Assembly: GCA_009695265.1 (NCBI GenBank)
Contig: SIBE01000006.1
Span: 1 to 40,606 of the forward strand
DNA: 40,606 nt
Origin: Pedosphaera sp.
Lineage (GTDB): Bacteria > Verrucomicrobiota > Verrucomicrobiia > Limisphaerales > SIBE01
Direction: 5' to 3'
The position numbers and the translations under genes were made by a program. The notes beneath the pieces were generated by a model, which was not told the origin of the DNA, did not search any database, and saw only the letters and a program-made list of their open reading frames with translations. Shown here in pieces: positions 7,513-16,048 of the stretch. Position 1 is the stretch's first letter. Each line of letters opens with the position of its first letter.

Positions 7513-8964
7513 CTATCCTTTGGGCTTCAACTGAGGAAAGAGAATTACGTCTCGAATGCTCTCTTGACCGAGCAACATCATGCAGAGCCGGTCAATGCCC
7601 AACCCCATTCCACCGGCCGGCGGCATGCCATGTTCGAGTGAGACGATAAAGTCTTCATCCAGCTTCTGCTGTTCGCCGCCCGCTTGGTGTTCGAGGCGTT
7701 CGCGCTGTTCGATCGGGTCGTTCTGCTCGGAGTAGGCCGGTGCAATCTCTTGCCCGTTAATACAACATTCAAAAACTTCCACTGTGTCACGGTCTTCCAC
7801 CGATAGTTTCGCCAGCGGGACGAGTTGTTTCGGGAGATGCGTCACAAACGTTGGCTGAATCAGCGTCGGCTCGATTAACTTTTCGAAGACAGCGCCGGTT
7901 ACTTCGAAATCCTCGTATTCTTTCCCAATTTCCGCGCCGAGAGTGACGGCTCGTTCTCGTCTTGCTTCCGGGGCAAGTTCAAACCAATCAGTGCCAGCCC
8001 TCTCGCGCACGAGGTCCTTATATCGAACACGCTTCCAGTGGGGCGTCAGATCGATAGTTCTGATTACCTGGCCTTCTCCATCCTTATGCTCAATCACCAA
8101 AGTGCCGAGCACGTTTTGCGCGACTTGGCAGACCAGCGATTGGACCAGCTCCATCATGGTCTCATAATCACCGTACGCTTGATAAGCCTCCAGCATGGTG
8201 AACTCCGGATTATGCTTTCTCGATAGGCCTTCGTTCCGGAAGTTGCGTCCAATTTCGTACACCCGGTCGAGGCCGCCGACGAGCAATCGCTTCAGGTAAA
8301 GCTCCAGGGCGATCCGCAAATAGAAGTTGCAGCCGAGCGCGTTGTGATACGTGACAAAAGGTTGTGCCGCTGCGCCGCCGGGAATGGCTTGCATCATGGG
8401 CGTTTCAACTTCCACAAAGCCGCGGTCATTCAGAAAATTCCGTATCTCCCGGATGATTTGGCTCCGCAGCAAGAAAACTCTCTTAACCTCGTCATTGGCC
8501 ATGAGGTCGAGATAACGCTGCCGGTAACGGATTTCTGTGTCGGCGAGCCCGTGCCATTTTTCCGGTGGCGGTCTCAGGGCTTTGGCGAGGATCACAAACG
8601 AGGAGAGCTTCACAGAAACCTCGCCGGTCCGCGTGGTAAACATGGTGCCGCAAGCTCCGATAAAATCTCCCAGATCCAGATGCTTAAAAATATCGAACTG
8701 CTCGTCGCCCAACGATTGCTTCTGAGCATACACCTGAATGCGGCTTGTTTGGTCCTTGATATCGATAAAATGGCTTTTTCCCATATCGCGGTGGGCGGTG
8801 ATCCGGCCAGCCAAGGCAACTTCGCGGCCTTCAGCGTAATTGGCTCTGGCGCTTGCAGCCGTTTCCGCCGGCGTAAATTTATTGGCAAATGGGTTAATGC
8901 CCTTGGCTCGCAAGGCAGCCAACTTCGCCTTGCGTTGTTCGATCAAGGAATTTGTTTCGTCCAT
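7513..8964 (-). CDS. lysS: Lysyl-tRNA synthetase, class II
   Basis: Charges tRNA-Lys with lysine in the cytoplasm. An N-terminal OB-fold anticodon-binding domain (EVALAGRITAHRDMGKSHF) is followed by the class II catalytic core: motif 1 around FVEVETPMMQ, motif 2 at GRNFRNEGLSRKHNPEFTM, and motif 3 at GMGLGIDRLCMML near the end. The start chosen is the ATG at 8964 (MDETNSLIEQRKAKL), which matches the usual family N-terminus. The longer ORF to 9033 adds 23 residues (MQRTSKPSTSG...) that do not look like the family. The length of 483 aa is normal. It lies downstream of the LacI-type gene on the same strand, 115 bp away. Confidence 0.95.
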   Translation of the reverse strand: MDETNSLIEQRKAKLAALRAKGINPFANKFTPAETAASARANYAEGREVALAGRITAHRDMGKSHFIDIKDQTSRIQVYAQKQSLGDEQFDIFKHLDLGDFIGACGTMFTTRTGEVSVKLSSFVILAKALRPPPEKWHGLADTEIRYRQRYLDLMANDEVKRVFLLRSQIIREIRNFLNDRGFVEVETPMMQAIPGGAAAQPFVTYHNALGCNFYLRIALELYLKRLLVGGLDRVYEIGRNFRNEGLSRKHNPEFTMLEAYQAYGDYETMMELVQSLVCQVAQNVLGTLVIEHKDGEGQVIRTIDLTPHWKRVRYKDLVRERAGTDWFELAPEARRERAVTLGAEIGKEYEDFEVTGAVFEKLIEPTLIQPTFVTHLPKQLVPLAKLSVEDRDTVEVFECCINGQEIAPAYSEQNDPIEQRERLEHQAGGEQQKLDEDFIVSLEHGMPPAGGMGLGIDRLCMMLLGQESIRDVILFPQLKPKG

Positions 8965-9079
8965 AGACTTTGTGTCGCCGCAAATGAAACACTGAGAAAG
9001 CCCGGATGTCGAAGGTTTTGAGGTGCGTTGCAACGATTCACGTTTTGGCCTAGAACATCTTTGGGTCTAAGACATCCGT

Positions 9080-10099
9080 TCAAGTTCCTGGATTCCTCGC
9101 GGGTCCCGTGCTGGACCGCACAACCAAATCGGCCGGGAGTCGCTTGATGTCGGGATGCTCGCCCCGCAGCAAGCGCAGCATCGAATCCATCGCTGCGTGC
9201 CCCAGGCGGTATTTGGGCTGGCGAATGGTGGTCAACGGAACTCTGAAGAACTGACTGCTCATGATATTTCCAAATCCAACGATCGAGATGTCCTCCGGGA
9301 TTCTCAATCCTTGGCCGAGGAGAATGTTGGCCGCGCCCATCGCGATCAAATCATTGGCCGCTTGAATCGCAGTCGCCTCAGGAGATTCTTCTAGCATTTG
9401 GAGCGCGGCTTTGGCTCCATCTTCAATCGTTTCGCCAGCTTGAAAAATCAAACGCTCGTCAACCTCTAGCCCGGCCTCGCGGAGCGCTCGGCGATAACCG
9501 TCGTAACGTTCTTGAGCCCACGGCGCGGCTACCAGGCCGGTGAAGAATGCGATGCGTTTGTGGCCCAGACTGAGCAGGTGCTGAGTGGCAGCGTAACTGG
9601 CCGCCAGATCATCCGTCTCGACACTCACAAACTGATTACAGAAAGGGGCGCGATGGCCGAGAACAATGGTCGGCGTCCCGCAGCGATGTAGCTCCTGATA
9701 GATGTGAGATGTCGGGTTCATGCGATAAACCGGAGAGAGAAACAAACCATCGACGCGGCGGGAAAGGAGTCTCCGAATACAAGTTTCTTCGCGCTCAGTC
9801 CTATTCAAGGTGTGGACTAGGAGGATGTCATAACCGAGTTCATTCGCCTGCTCTTCAATGCCGAGCACTATGCGAGCAAAGATAGGGTTGGTTATCGATG
9901 AGATGACCAGCCCCAGCAGTTTTGTGGTTCGAGTCCTGAGGCCTTGCGCCACACAGTCCGGCATGTAGCCCATCTCCTCGGAAAGTCGTCGGATGCGGGA
10001 TTTCGTAGCGGCAGAAATATCCGGCGCATCTCGCAAGACCTTGGAAACGGTCATGACCGAGACTCCAGCGCGCAGCGCTATATCTTTTAGACGAACCAT
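9080..10099 (-). CDS. LacI/GalR-family transcriptional regulator
   Basis: DNA-binding regulator with a sugar-binding-protein-like effector domain. The N-terminal helix-turn-helix (VRLKDIALRAGVSVMTVSKV, residues 2-21) and hinge helix region (about 46-60) are typical. The effector domain begins at LLGLVISSITNPIFARI and includes DGLFLSP, FFTGL and AANDLIAMGA blocks. The length of 339 aa is normal. The ligand cannot be read from sequence. In this family the target is often a neighbouring carbohydrate gene, but the flanks are lysS and nadK. The CUT2 transporter 6 kb away is only a guess as a target. Confidence 0.92.
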   Translation of the reverse strand: MVRLKDIALRAGVSVMTVSKVLRDAPDISAATKSRIRRLSEEMGYMPDCVAQGLRTRTTKLLGLVISSITNPIFARIVLGIEEQANELGYDILLVHTLNRTEREETCIRRLLSRRVDGLFLSPVYRMNPTSHIYQELHRCGTPTIVLGHRAPFCNQFVSVETDDLAASYAATQHLLSLGHKRIAFFTGLVAAPWAQERYDGYRRALREAGLEVDERLIFQAGETIEDGAKAALQMLEESPEATAIQAANDLIAMGAANILLGQGLRIPEDISIVGFGNIMSSQFFRVPLTTIRQPKYRLGHAAMDSMLRLLRGEHPDIKRLPADLVVRSSTGPARNPGT

Positions 10100-10193
10100 A
10101 AATCTGATTCAGAGCTGCCACCAACCCCGACGGCTAACCCCATCCGAATCGTCGTTTCTCGGTGATCGAAACTCAAGCTGCTGCTCTCGGGCT

Positions 10194-11102
10194 TCACGGT
10201 CGCCTGGCCATGATATTCGAGCCACTCCAGTTCAGCTTCCGTCTCAGCGTCTCGAAAAACGAAGTGCCATCCAGATGGATTAAGTGAACCGAGTGCGGGC
10301 TCCGTCGAACAGTGATGACATCGCCGGCGCTTAGCTTGCTTTCATTTTGGCCATCCGCGCTCAAATTAATTTCCAGCTTTTCGCTGATTACCCTGACTTC
10401 AATCGTCGAGCTTAGACTAACGATCACCGAGCGGTTGGAGAGCGTGTGCGGACAGATGGGGGTGAGAGTAAAGACTTCAGCATTGGGACATACCACCGCG
10501 CCGCCGGCAGCCAGTGAATACGCCGTGGAGCCGGTCGGCGTACTGACGATCAATCCATCGCCCCGATATCGAGTGAGGATGGCTCCATCGACGCTGACTT
10601 CGAGTTCGATCAAGCGCGAAACAATCCCTCGACTGAGGACGAAATCATTCAGAGCGCAGGAGTGGATAGTGCGGTCCTGAGCTTTGCCAGCAGCCTCGAT
10701 CAACGCGCGCGATTCAAAAACGAAGTCGCCGGTCCAAAGCTGTTTCAGCGCTTTCGGCAAGTCTGAGGAGGAGACATCGGTCAAGAAGCCGAGCGCTCCG
10801 AGATTAATGCCCAGGAGGGGAGTTCGTGAGCCGCCGATTTCTCGTGCCACCCGCAGCATCGTCCCGTCTCCGCCGAAAACGAGGATCAAGTCCACATGCC
10901 GGGTCAGAGAGGCGGCATCCGGGCAGGTGGGACCTTTCAATCCGCCCAAGTTCGCCGTTGCGGTATCGCACAAAACAATGCGGCCGCTCCGCTTGATCAA
11001 TTGGGAAGCTCGCTGAAGGATGGCGCGCGCGGCGTACTTGCTTGAGTTCGCCAAGAGGCCAACACGTTGGATTTCTTTACTCGGTTTTTTCAAGCAAAAC
11101 AA
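10194..11102 (-). CDS. nadK: NAD kinase
   Basis: Phosphorylates NAD to NADP using ATP or polyphosphate; cytoplasmic. The catalytic GGDGT motif is at residues 77-81 (LVFGGDGTMLRVA). LGINLGALGFLTD and the glycine-rich block DGLIVSTPTGSTAYSLAAGG are diagnostic. The length of 302 aa is normal. The ATG start at 11102 overlaps the end of tlyA by 26 bp in another frame, which implies translational coupling; a GTG at codon 14 (VGLLANSSK) is an alternative start. The tlyA-nadK pairing is common in bacteria. Confidence 0.95.
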   Translation of the reverse strand: MFCLKKPSKEIQRVGLLANSSKYAARAILQRASQLIKRSGRIVLCDTATANLGGLKGPTCPDAASLTRHVDLILVFGGDGTMLRVAREIGGSRTPLLGINLGALGFLTDVSSSDLPKALKQLWTGDFVFESRALIEAAGKAQDRTIHSCALNDFVLSRGIVSRLIELEVSVDGAILTRYRGDGLIVSTPTGSTAYSLAAGGAVVCPNAEVFTLTPICPHTLSNRSVIVSLSSTIEVRVISEKLEINLSADGQNESKLSAGDVITVRRSPHSVHLIHLDGTSFFETLRRKLNWSGSNIMARRP

Positions 11103-11820
11103 AAAATTCTTTGTTACCTGCCGGCCCTAGCAACGGCGACTCTGCGACACGGCGCCATTCCAAGCCCGGAAGGTCGCTCACGAATCGTTCCATCTGGTCC
11201 AACACCCGCGCGTGAATGACTGGATCGGTTATAACGCCTGCTCCCTTGTCGGCCTCGGCTTTGCCAGCTTCAAACTGCGGCTTGATCAAGGCCGACACCT
11301 TACCGAATGCCTTCAACAATGCAACGGTGGCCGGGAGAATTTTCCGCAATGAGATAAACGAGCAGTCAATCACCACCAGGTTGACCGGATAGAACGGCTG
11401 CGGAAAGGTTCTGGGAGTTACCTCGCGGGCATTCGTTTTCTCCATCACCACCACCCGAGGATCACACCGCAGCTTCCAAGCGAGCTGACCCTGGCCGACG
11501 TCCACGGCATAGACTTTCGATGCGCCGCGCTGCAACAAGCAATCTGTGAACCCGCCTGTCGAAGCTCCTAAATCCACGGCCGTCAGTCCATTGACATCCA
11601 GGCAAAATTCATCCAGGGCACGCTCCAGCTTGTAACCGCCGCGGCTGACATATTTCTCCGGCGCCACCACGGTGAGCTGGTCGGCTGCCTTGACGGAATC
11701 GCTCGGTTTGCGTGCCAACTGCTCGTTGATCTTGACCGAGCCAGCGAGAATAACTCGTTTGGCTTTTTCGCGACTCTCACAGAGGCCGCGCTCTACCAGC
11801 GCTTGATCGAGTCGAGACAT
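11077..11820 (-). CDS. tlyA: TlyA family rRNA 2'-O-methyltransferase
   Basis: S4 RNA-binding domain (residues 1 to about 60, MSRLDQALVERGLCESREKA) joined to an FtsJ-type Rossmann methyltransferase. The SAM-binding motif is VDLGASTGGFTDCLLQ. The K-D-K-E tetrad of rRNA 2'-O-methyltransferases is present as Lys64 (GGYKLERAL), Asp152 (VVIDCSF), Lys180 (ALIKPQFE) and Glu238 (GNKEFF). In the actinobacterial homologue the targets are 16S C1409 and 23S C1920; which apply here is unknown. Older annotations call the family hemolysin A, but the sequence supports an rRNA-modifying enzyme. It overlaps nadK. Confidence 0.93.
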   Translation of the reverse strand: MSRLDQALVERGLCESREKAKRVILAGSVKINEQLARKPSDSVKAADQLTVVAPEKYVSRGGYKLERALDEFCLDVNGLTAVDLGASTGGFTDCLLQRGASKVYAVDVGQGQLAWKLRCDPRVVVMEKTNAREVTPRTFPQPFYPVNLVVIDCSFISLRKILPATVALLKAFGKVSALIKPQFEAGKAEADKGAGVITDPVIHARVLDQMERFVSDLPGLEWRRVAESPLLGPAGNKEFFVLLEKTE

Positions 11821-11872
11821 TTTGCAAGCCTCAATGGTTAGAACTCCAACTTCGGACCCAGCTTCACAGCAG

Positions 11873-12346
11873 TTAAGCTTTACCTTGAGCCATTCGCAGT
11901 TGCGTTTCGCGATAGACGTTCAGGAATAAATTGTTGTCGGCAACGATCTGCTGCAGGACTTGTGACAGTCTGCTGAGATCCCCCCGGTTGACCACCGCGT
12001 GGACGCTTTGATGAAAGGCTTGCATCGGGTTCAGAGTTTGAAAAGTGGCACCCAATAAAACAACCACTGCATGACGCCGTTGGCCCATCGGCATCGCTTT
12101 GATGGTTTGCAAGGTCAGATTCTCCGCGGGAAGTTTCGCGCTAAATAATTCGTCAACAAGAACCACTTGATATTGCACCTGGCTAAAGCGGCTTGCGAAC
12201 TCCTCATGACTGCTGATCACATGGATTTTGTAAGCCAATTCGCCGAGCACCAACTTGCATGCCGCCAACGAGTTGGGGTCCTCGACGGCCAGCAAGGCCG
12301 GCTTATCGGTAGGGCTCAGGAAATCAAGGTCCGGTGCCATAGTCAC
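11873..12346 (-). CDS. Degenerate receiver-domain protein coupled to a PilT paralog
   Basis: A 157-aa protein with the outline of a response-regulator receiver domain and no output domain. Acidic residues Glu22-Asp23 follow strand 1 (ALLAVEDPNS), and Asp65 follows strand 3 (VVLVDELF). Thr101 is a plausible switch residue (VVLLGATF). The usual lysine before the last helix appears to be Asn120 (HAVVNRGDL), so phosphorelay function is uncertain and it may be a pseudo-receiver. Its ATG overlaps the stop of the PilT paralog by 4 bp, so translation is probably coupled. Stand-alone receivers next to PilT genes often control twitching motility, which is the likely role. Confidence 0.65.
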   Translation of the reverse strand: MTMAPDLDFLSPTDKPALLAVEDPNSLAACKLVLGELAYKIHVISSHEEFASRFSQVQYQVVLVDELFSAKLPAENLTLQTIKAMPMGQRRHAVVVLLGATFQTLNPMQAFHQSVHAVVNRGDLSRLSQVLQQIVADNNLFLNVYRETQLRMAQGKA

Positions 12347-13551
12347 TTTATTTTTAGGGTCGCGGGAATGGGAGTCGATTCAGCTTTCTTTCCCGATTCG
12401 TCAACTCTCTTCATCTGCAAATTAGTCATCGTCGTCGTTGATTCGCCACGTTTCTTCCTAATGTTATCAATGCCGCGGCTCACTGGGCCGCGCTTGGTGC
12501 AATAGAGCAGAGCGCTCTCTTCCGTGATAGCGCCTTGCTCATACGCGTCCATGCAAGCCTGGTCGAATGTCCGCCATCCAAAGGTGTAGTTGGCTTCGAC
12601 GATTTCATAGAAACTCTTCCCTTCGCTTTCCCCCATGATGATGCTGTCCTTGGTGCGAAGATTCGACCCCATCATTTCCAATAGCGCGACGCGCCCGCCG
12701 CCAACTTTTGGTGCCAGGCGCTGACTTATAATCCAACGCACCGTGTCGGCGAGGCGAAGGCGGATCTGCTCCTGCTCCTCTTGCTCGAACAAGCCTAGAA
12801 TACGATTAATGGTTTGGCCGGCATCAATTGTATGCAGCGTGCTTACCACCAAATGGCCCGTCTCGGCTGCGCTCAAGCCGATTTCGACTGTTTCGCGATC
12901 GCGCATCTCCCCCACCAGAATCACTTTCGGAGCCTGGCGCAGCGCCGCCCTCAAACCACTGGCGAACGTATTGAAATCGGTTCCCATCTCGCGCTGGTTG
13001 AACGTCGCTTTCTTTTGGGGATGAACAAACTCGACCGGATCTTCCAGAGTAATAATGTGAATCGATTTTGATTCGTTGATCTCGTTCAACAATGCCGCGA
13101 GCGTTGTTGACTTCCCGGAGCCCGTGGCACCCGTCACGAGGATCAAGCCGGTCTTTTCCTTGGCGACCTGGTGAAAAATATCCGGCAACTTCATTTCAGC
13201 AAGCGTCGGAATCTTCGTGTTCAGCTTGCGTAACACGACCGAGTAGTTACCGCGCTGGGAGAAGATATTGACTCGAAACCGTGCCTTCCCGGTAAGCATG
13301 TACGATGAGTCACAGGATCCTGTCCGAAGCAAATCCTCGGTCAATCGCCTGCTGCCCCCGATCAAATTCAAGGCCATCATTTCCGTCTGAAACGGCGTTA
13401 GCTTCTCGATCGGAGGTTCAAGCACCACAGGCACGAGCTGTCCCGAGGATTCCACTTGCAACGGTTTATCCACCGTGATGTTCAGGTCCGAAACATCTTT
13501 GTTGGAATCCAACATGGTTCCCAAAACGTGATCCAATTCGTTGCGGCGCAT
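12343..13551 (-). CDS. PilT/PilU-family type IV pilus retraction ATPase (paralog)
   Basis: Hexameric motor ATPase of the GspE/PilT family at the inner-membrane base of type IV pili. The Walker A motif GATGSGKS is at residues 141-148. The Asp box is IITLEDPVEFVH, the Walker B region is KVILVGEMRD, and the His box is GHLVVSTLHT. The divergent N-terminal domain and the C-terminal tail (GPVSRGIDNIRKKRGESTTT) set it apart from the next PilT. Length 402 aa, against about 345-380 for typical PilT or PilU. It is 51 bp downstream of pilT and overlaps the receiver gene. PilU-like function is the best guess, not proven. Confidence 0.88.
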   Translation of the reverse strand: MRRNELDHVLGTMLDSNKDVSDLNITVDKPLQVESSGQLVPVVLEPPIEKLTPFQTEMMALNLIGGSRRLTEDLLRTGSCDSSYMLTGKARFRVNIFSQRGNYSVVLRKLNTKIPTLAEMKLPDIFHQVAKEKTGLILVTGATGSGKSTTLAALLNEINESKSIHIITLEDPVEFVHPQKKATFNQREMGTDFNTFASGLRAALRQAPKVILVGEMRDRETVEIGLSAAETGHLVVSTLHTIDAGQTINRILGLFEQEEQEQIRLRLADTVRWIISQRLAPKVGGGRVALLEMMGSNLRTKDSIIMGESEGKSFYEIVEANYTFGWRTFDQACMDAYEQGAITEESALLYCTKRGPVSRGIDNIRKKRGESTTTMTNLQMKRVDESGKKAESTPIPATLKIK

Positions 13552-13602
13552 AAGCGAAATAGCTAAAGGTTCGAGGTGGCGTGGTATCGACTGTCGCTTG
13601 AG

Positions 13603-14697
13603 TTAGGCTTCATCATCTTCTGGTGGGTGGGCGAGAAAGGGTCGAAACTTCTTTTTATCCAGACATTTGTCGTAAGCTTCTTCTGGAGAGATGCGTTTCA
13701 TGCGCACGTGCTCCATGATCGCATCGTCCAGCGGTTGGTTGCCCAGCTTCTTTCCCACTTGGATCATACCCGGGATCTGGTGGGTCTTCCCTTCGCGCAC
13801 AAGGTTCGCGATCGCGGTGGTGAACACCAGGATTTCCAGGGCAGCGACGCGCCCTTTCTTATCGATGCGTTTGAAGAGGTTTTGCGCGATGACGCCTCTC
13901 AAGGCTTCCGAAAGAGTTGCTCGAATCTTGTTTTGCTGCTCACCCGGGAAGACGTCGATGATACGATCCACCGTCTTGGCAGCGCTCGGCGTGTGCAAGG
14001 TTCCAAAAACCAGATGTCCTGTGCTTGCGGCGGTCAAGGCTAGCTCGATGGTTTCCAGATCGCGCAATTCCCCGACCATGATAATATCCGGGTCTTCGCG
14101 CAAAGCTCCGCGCAACGCCGAAGCAAAAGACTTCGTGTGGATGCCAACCTCCCGATGATTCACCAGAGAGTTTTTGCTTTCATGCACGAATTCAATAGGG
14201 TCCTCCACGGTTAAGATGTGGTCTTTGCGATTCTTGTTCGCGTAATCCACCATGGCCGCAAGCGTCGTTGATTTGCCGGAACCGGTTGGCCCGGTAACCA
14301 CCACCAAGCCTTTGTGCAACATCGAGAACTTTTTCAATACCGCCGGAAGCGGCGCATCGAATTTCTCGAAATCCTCGAAAGACAATACCTTGGAAGGAAT
14401 CTGGCGAAAGACGGCAGCACAGCCGTTCTTTTGGCTAAAAAAATTGGCGCGAAAGCGTGAGACATTGGGGATCTCGTAGCCGAAATCAACATCGCCAGTT
14501 TCTTCATAGACCTTTATTTTGTATTCTGGCGCGATTTCGTACAGCATTGCCTTCAAGCTGTCGCTTTCCAATGGCGGGTAATCGACCCTGTGCAATTCGC
14601 CGTTGATCCTAAGAATCGGCGGGTTGCCGGAAGACAAGTGCAAGTCCGAAGCTTTCTGTTCGAACATCAAATTGAAGAATGCGTCGATTTTAGCCAT
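13603..14697 (-). CDS. pilT: PilT twitching-motility ATPase
   Basis: Type IV pilus retraction motor. The Walker A motif GPTGSGKS is at residues 136-143. HILTVEDPIEFVH is the Asp box, DIIMVGELRDLETIELAL the Walker B region with PilT-type GELRD, and GHLVFGTLHTPSAAKT the His box. The N-terminal domain begins MAKIDAFFNLMFEQKASDLHLS, the usual PilT start. The length of 364 aa is normal. It is the first gene of a minus-strand run with the paralogous ATPase and the receiver protein. No pilus structural genes are in the window. Confidence 0.93.
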   Translation of the reverse strand: MAKIDAFFNLMFEQKASDLHLSSGNPPILRINGELHRVDYPPLESDSLKAMLYEIAPEYKIKVYEETGDVDFGYEIPNVSRFRANFFSQKNGCAAVFRQIPSKVLSFEDFEKFDAPLPAVLKKFSMLHKGLVVVTGPTGSGKSTTLAAMVDYANKNRKDHILTVEDPIEFVHESKNSLVNHREVGIHTKSFASALRGALREDPDIIMVGELRDLETIELALTAASTGHLVFGTLHTPSAAKTVDRIIDVFPGEQQNKIRATLSEALRGVIAQNLFKRIDKKGRVAALEILVFTTAIANLVREGKTHQIPGMIQVGKKLGNQPLDDAIMEHVRMKRISPEEAYDKCLDKKKFRPFLAHPPEDDEA

Positions 14698-14756
14698 AGA
14701 TTTTCAGGTCAAGCTGCTGAGTCCATTTATCTGAATATGCCGGAAACTGCAAGCCA

Positions 14757-16043
14757 ATGAATGATTTGAGCGAGATAATCCGCTGTGAGATCGCTTGCGA
14801 GGGCTGCATCTCCTTTGCCCGGTTCATGGAACTGGCCCTGTATTGTCCACGCTGCGGTTATTATGAACGCGAGTCAGTTCCAGTCGGTCGAAAGGGCGAT
14901 TTCTACACCAGCGTCAGTGTCGGCAGCTTGTTTGGTGAGCTGCTGGCTTTTCAATTCGCAGAGTGGCTCGAACGCCTTAAGTTCCAACCCTTGGGGCATC
15001 GCGATGACGAGGACGATGTAGCCTCTCATCCTCGGGGGAGTCGGCGTGAGATGGCTCGCTTATCTCTCCCGCAGCCAAGCCGGAGTATCCTTCTTTCGGG
15101 TGCGGTTGAAGGACATGACGACTCCATCAAACAAAGCGCTTTTCCATCGAGTTCGAATATCGCGCTCCTTCGCTTTCAACTTGTCGAAGCAGGCGCTCAT
15201 GACGGCCGCTTGGCGCTGGATATCCTCAATTGGTTTCGTCGGTGCCGTCCCGATCTCTTCGAAACTCTCGATTATTGGATTATCGAACCTTCCGCGCGAC
15301 GACGCGAATGGCAGGAGAACACGCTGGGAGAGTTTGCGGGGCGAGTGCGGTGGCATGCATCTTGGGATTCCCTCTCTTCGCCCGCCGTGCGCGGAGTGAT
15401 CTTTGCGAACGAACTCCTTGACGCATTCCCAGTTCACCGCATTGGCTGGAATGCCACGGAGCAATCTTGGTTCGAATGGGGAGTCGCTTGGAAGTGCGAC
15501 CGCTTCGAGTGGGTAAGAATGACGAGCGCGCCAATCGGCTGTTCGACTCTATCCCAGGTTTTAGACTGGCCGCGCCTACCACCTGAACTCCTCGCGGTGC
15601 TGCCAGATGGCTTCACTACGGAATTGTCTCCGGGTGCCGGAGCTTGGTGGAATCAAGCAGCCGGGAATTTAACGCAAGGCAAACTGGTGACTTTGGACTA
15701 CGGCCTGACAGGCGAGAGCTTTTTCTCGCCCGAACGAGCGGGGGGAACCCTGCGTGCTTACCGGCAACACCGCGTCAGCTCCAATCTACTTGAGCACGTC
15801 GGCGAACAAGATCTGACCGCGCAAGTCAATTTCACGGCTCTTCAACTCAACGGAGAGCAAGCAGGATTGAGAACGGAAGCGTTGATTTCGCAAGCGGCGT
15901 TCTTAACCCGAACGGCTGAAAAAACCTGGCACCCGAACTCACGATGTGGGGAATGGTCTGCCGCCGAGAAACGACAATTCCAAACTCTCGTCCACCCGGA
16001 ACACCTTGGGCGAGCCTTCCGGGTATTGGTTCAGTCTCGGTAG
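14757..16043 (+). CDS. MidA/NDUFAF7-family SAM-dependent methyltransferase (DUF185)
   Basis: Belongs to the family of mitochondrial NDUFAF7, an arginine methyltransferase; the bacterial substrate is not established. Recognisable blocks are KGDFYTSVSVGSLFGELLAFQ (residues 46-66), the SAM-binding FQLVEAGAHDGRLALDIL (from 140), GVIFANELLDAFPVHR, and TLDYGLTGE near the C-terminus. A hydrophilic insertion of about 60 residues (roughly 75-138, with HRDDEDDVASHPRGSRRE) splits the N-terminal block from the SAM motif. The consensus GAGEG or similar appears here as GAHDG. Length 428 aa, longer than many homologues because of the insertion. It diverges from pilT and converges on the next gene. Confidence 0.85.
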   Translation: MNDLSEIIRCEIACEGCISFARFMELALYCPRCGYYERESVPVGRKGDFYTSVSVGSLFGELLAFQFAEWLERLKFQPLGHRDDEDDVASHPRGSRREMARLSLPQPSRSILLSGAVEGHDDSIKQSAFPSSSNIALLRFQLVEAGAHDGRLALDILNWFRRCRPDLFETLDYWIIEPSARRREWQENTLGEFAGRVRWHASWDSLSSPAVRGVIFANELLDAFPVHRIGWNATEQSWFEWGVAWKCDRFEWVRMTSAPIGCSTLSQVLDWPRLPPELLAVLPDGFTTELSPGAGAWWNQAAGNLTQGKLVTLDYGLTGESFFSPERAGGTLRAYRQHRVSSNLLEHVGEQDLTAQVNFTALQLNGEQAGLRTEALISQAAFLTRTAEKTWHPNSRCGEWSAAEKRQFQTLVHPEHLGRAFRVLVQSR

Positions 16044-16048
16044 AGATC

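Noticed and set aside
8344-9021. 225-aa plus-strand ORF
   Set aside because: Antisense to lysS; composition is not protein-like and no family is recognised.
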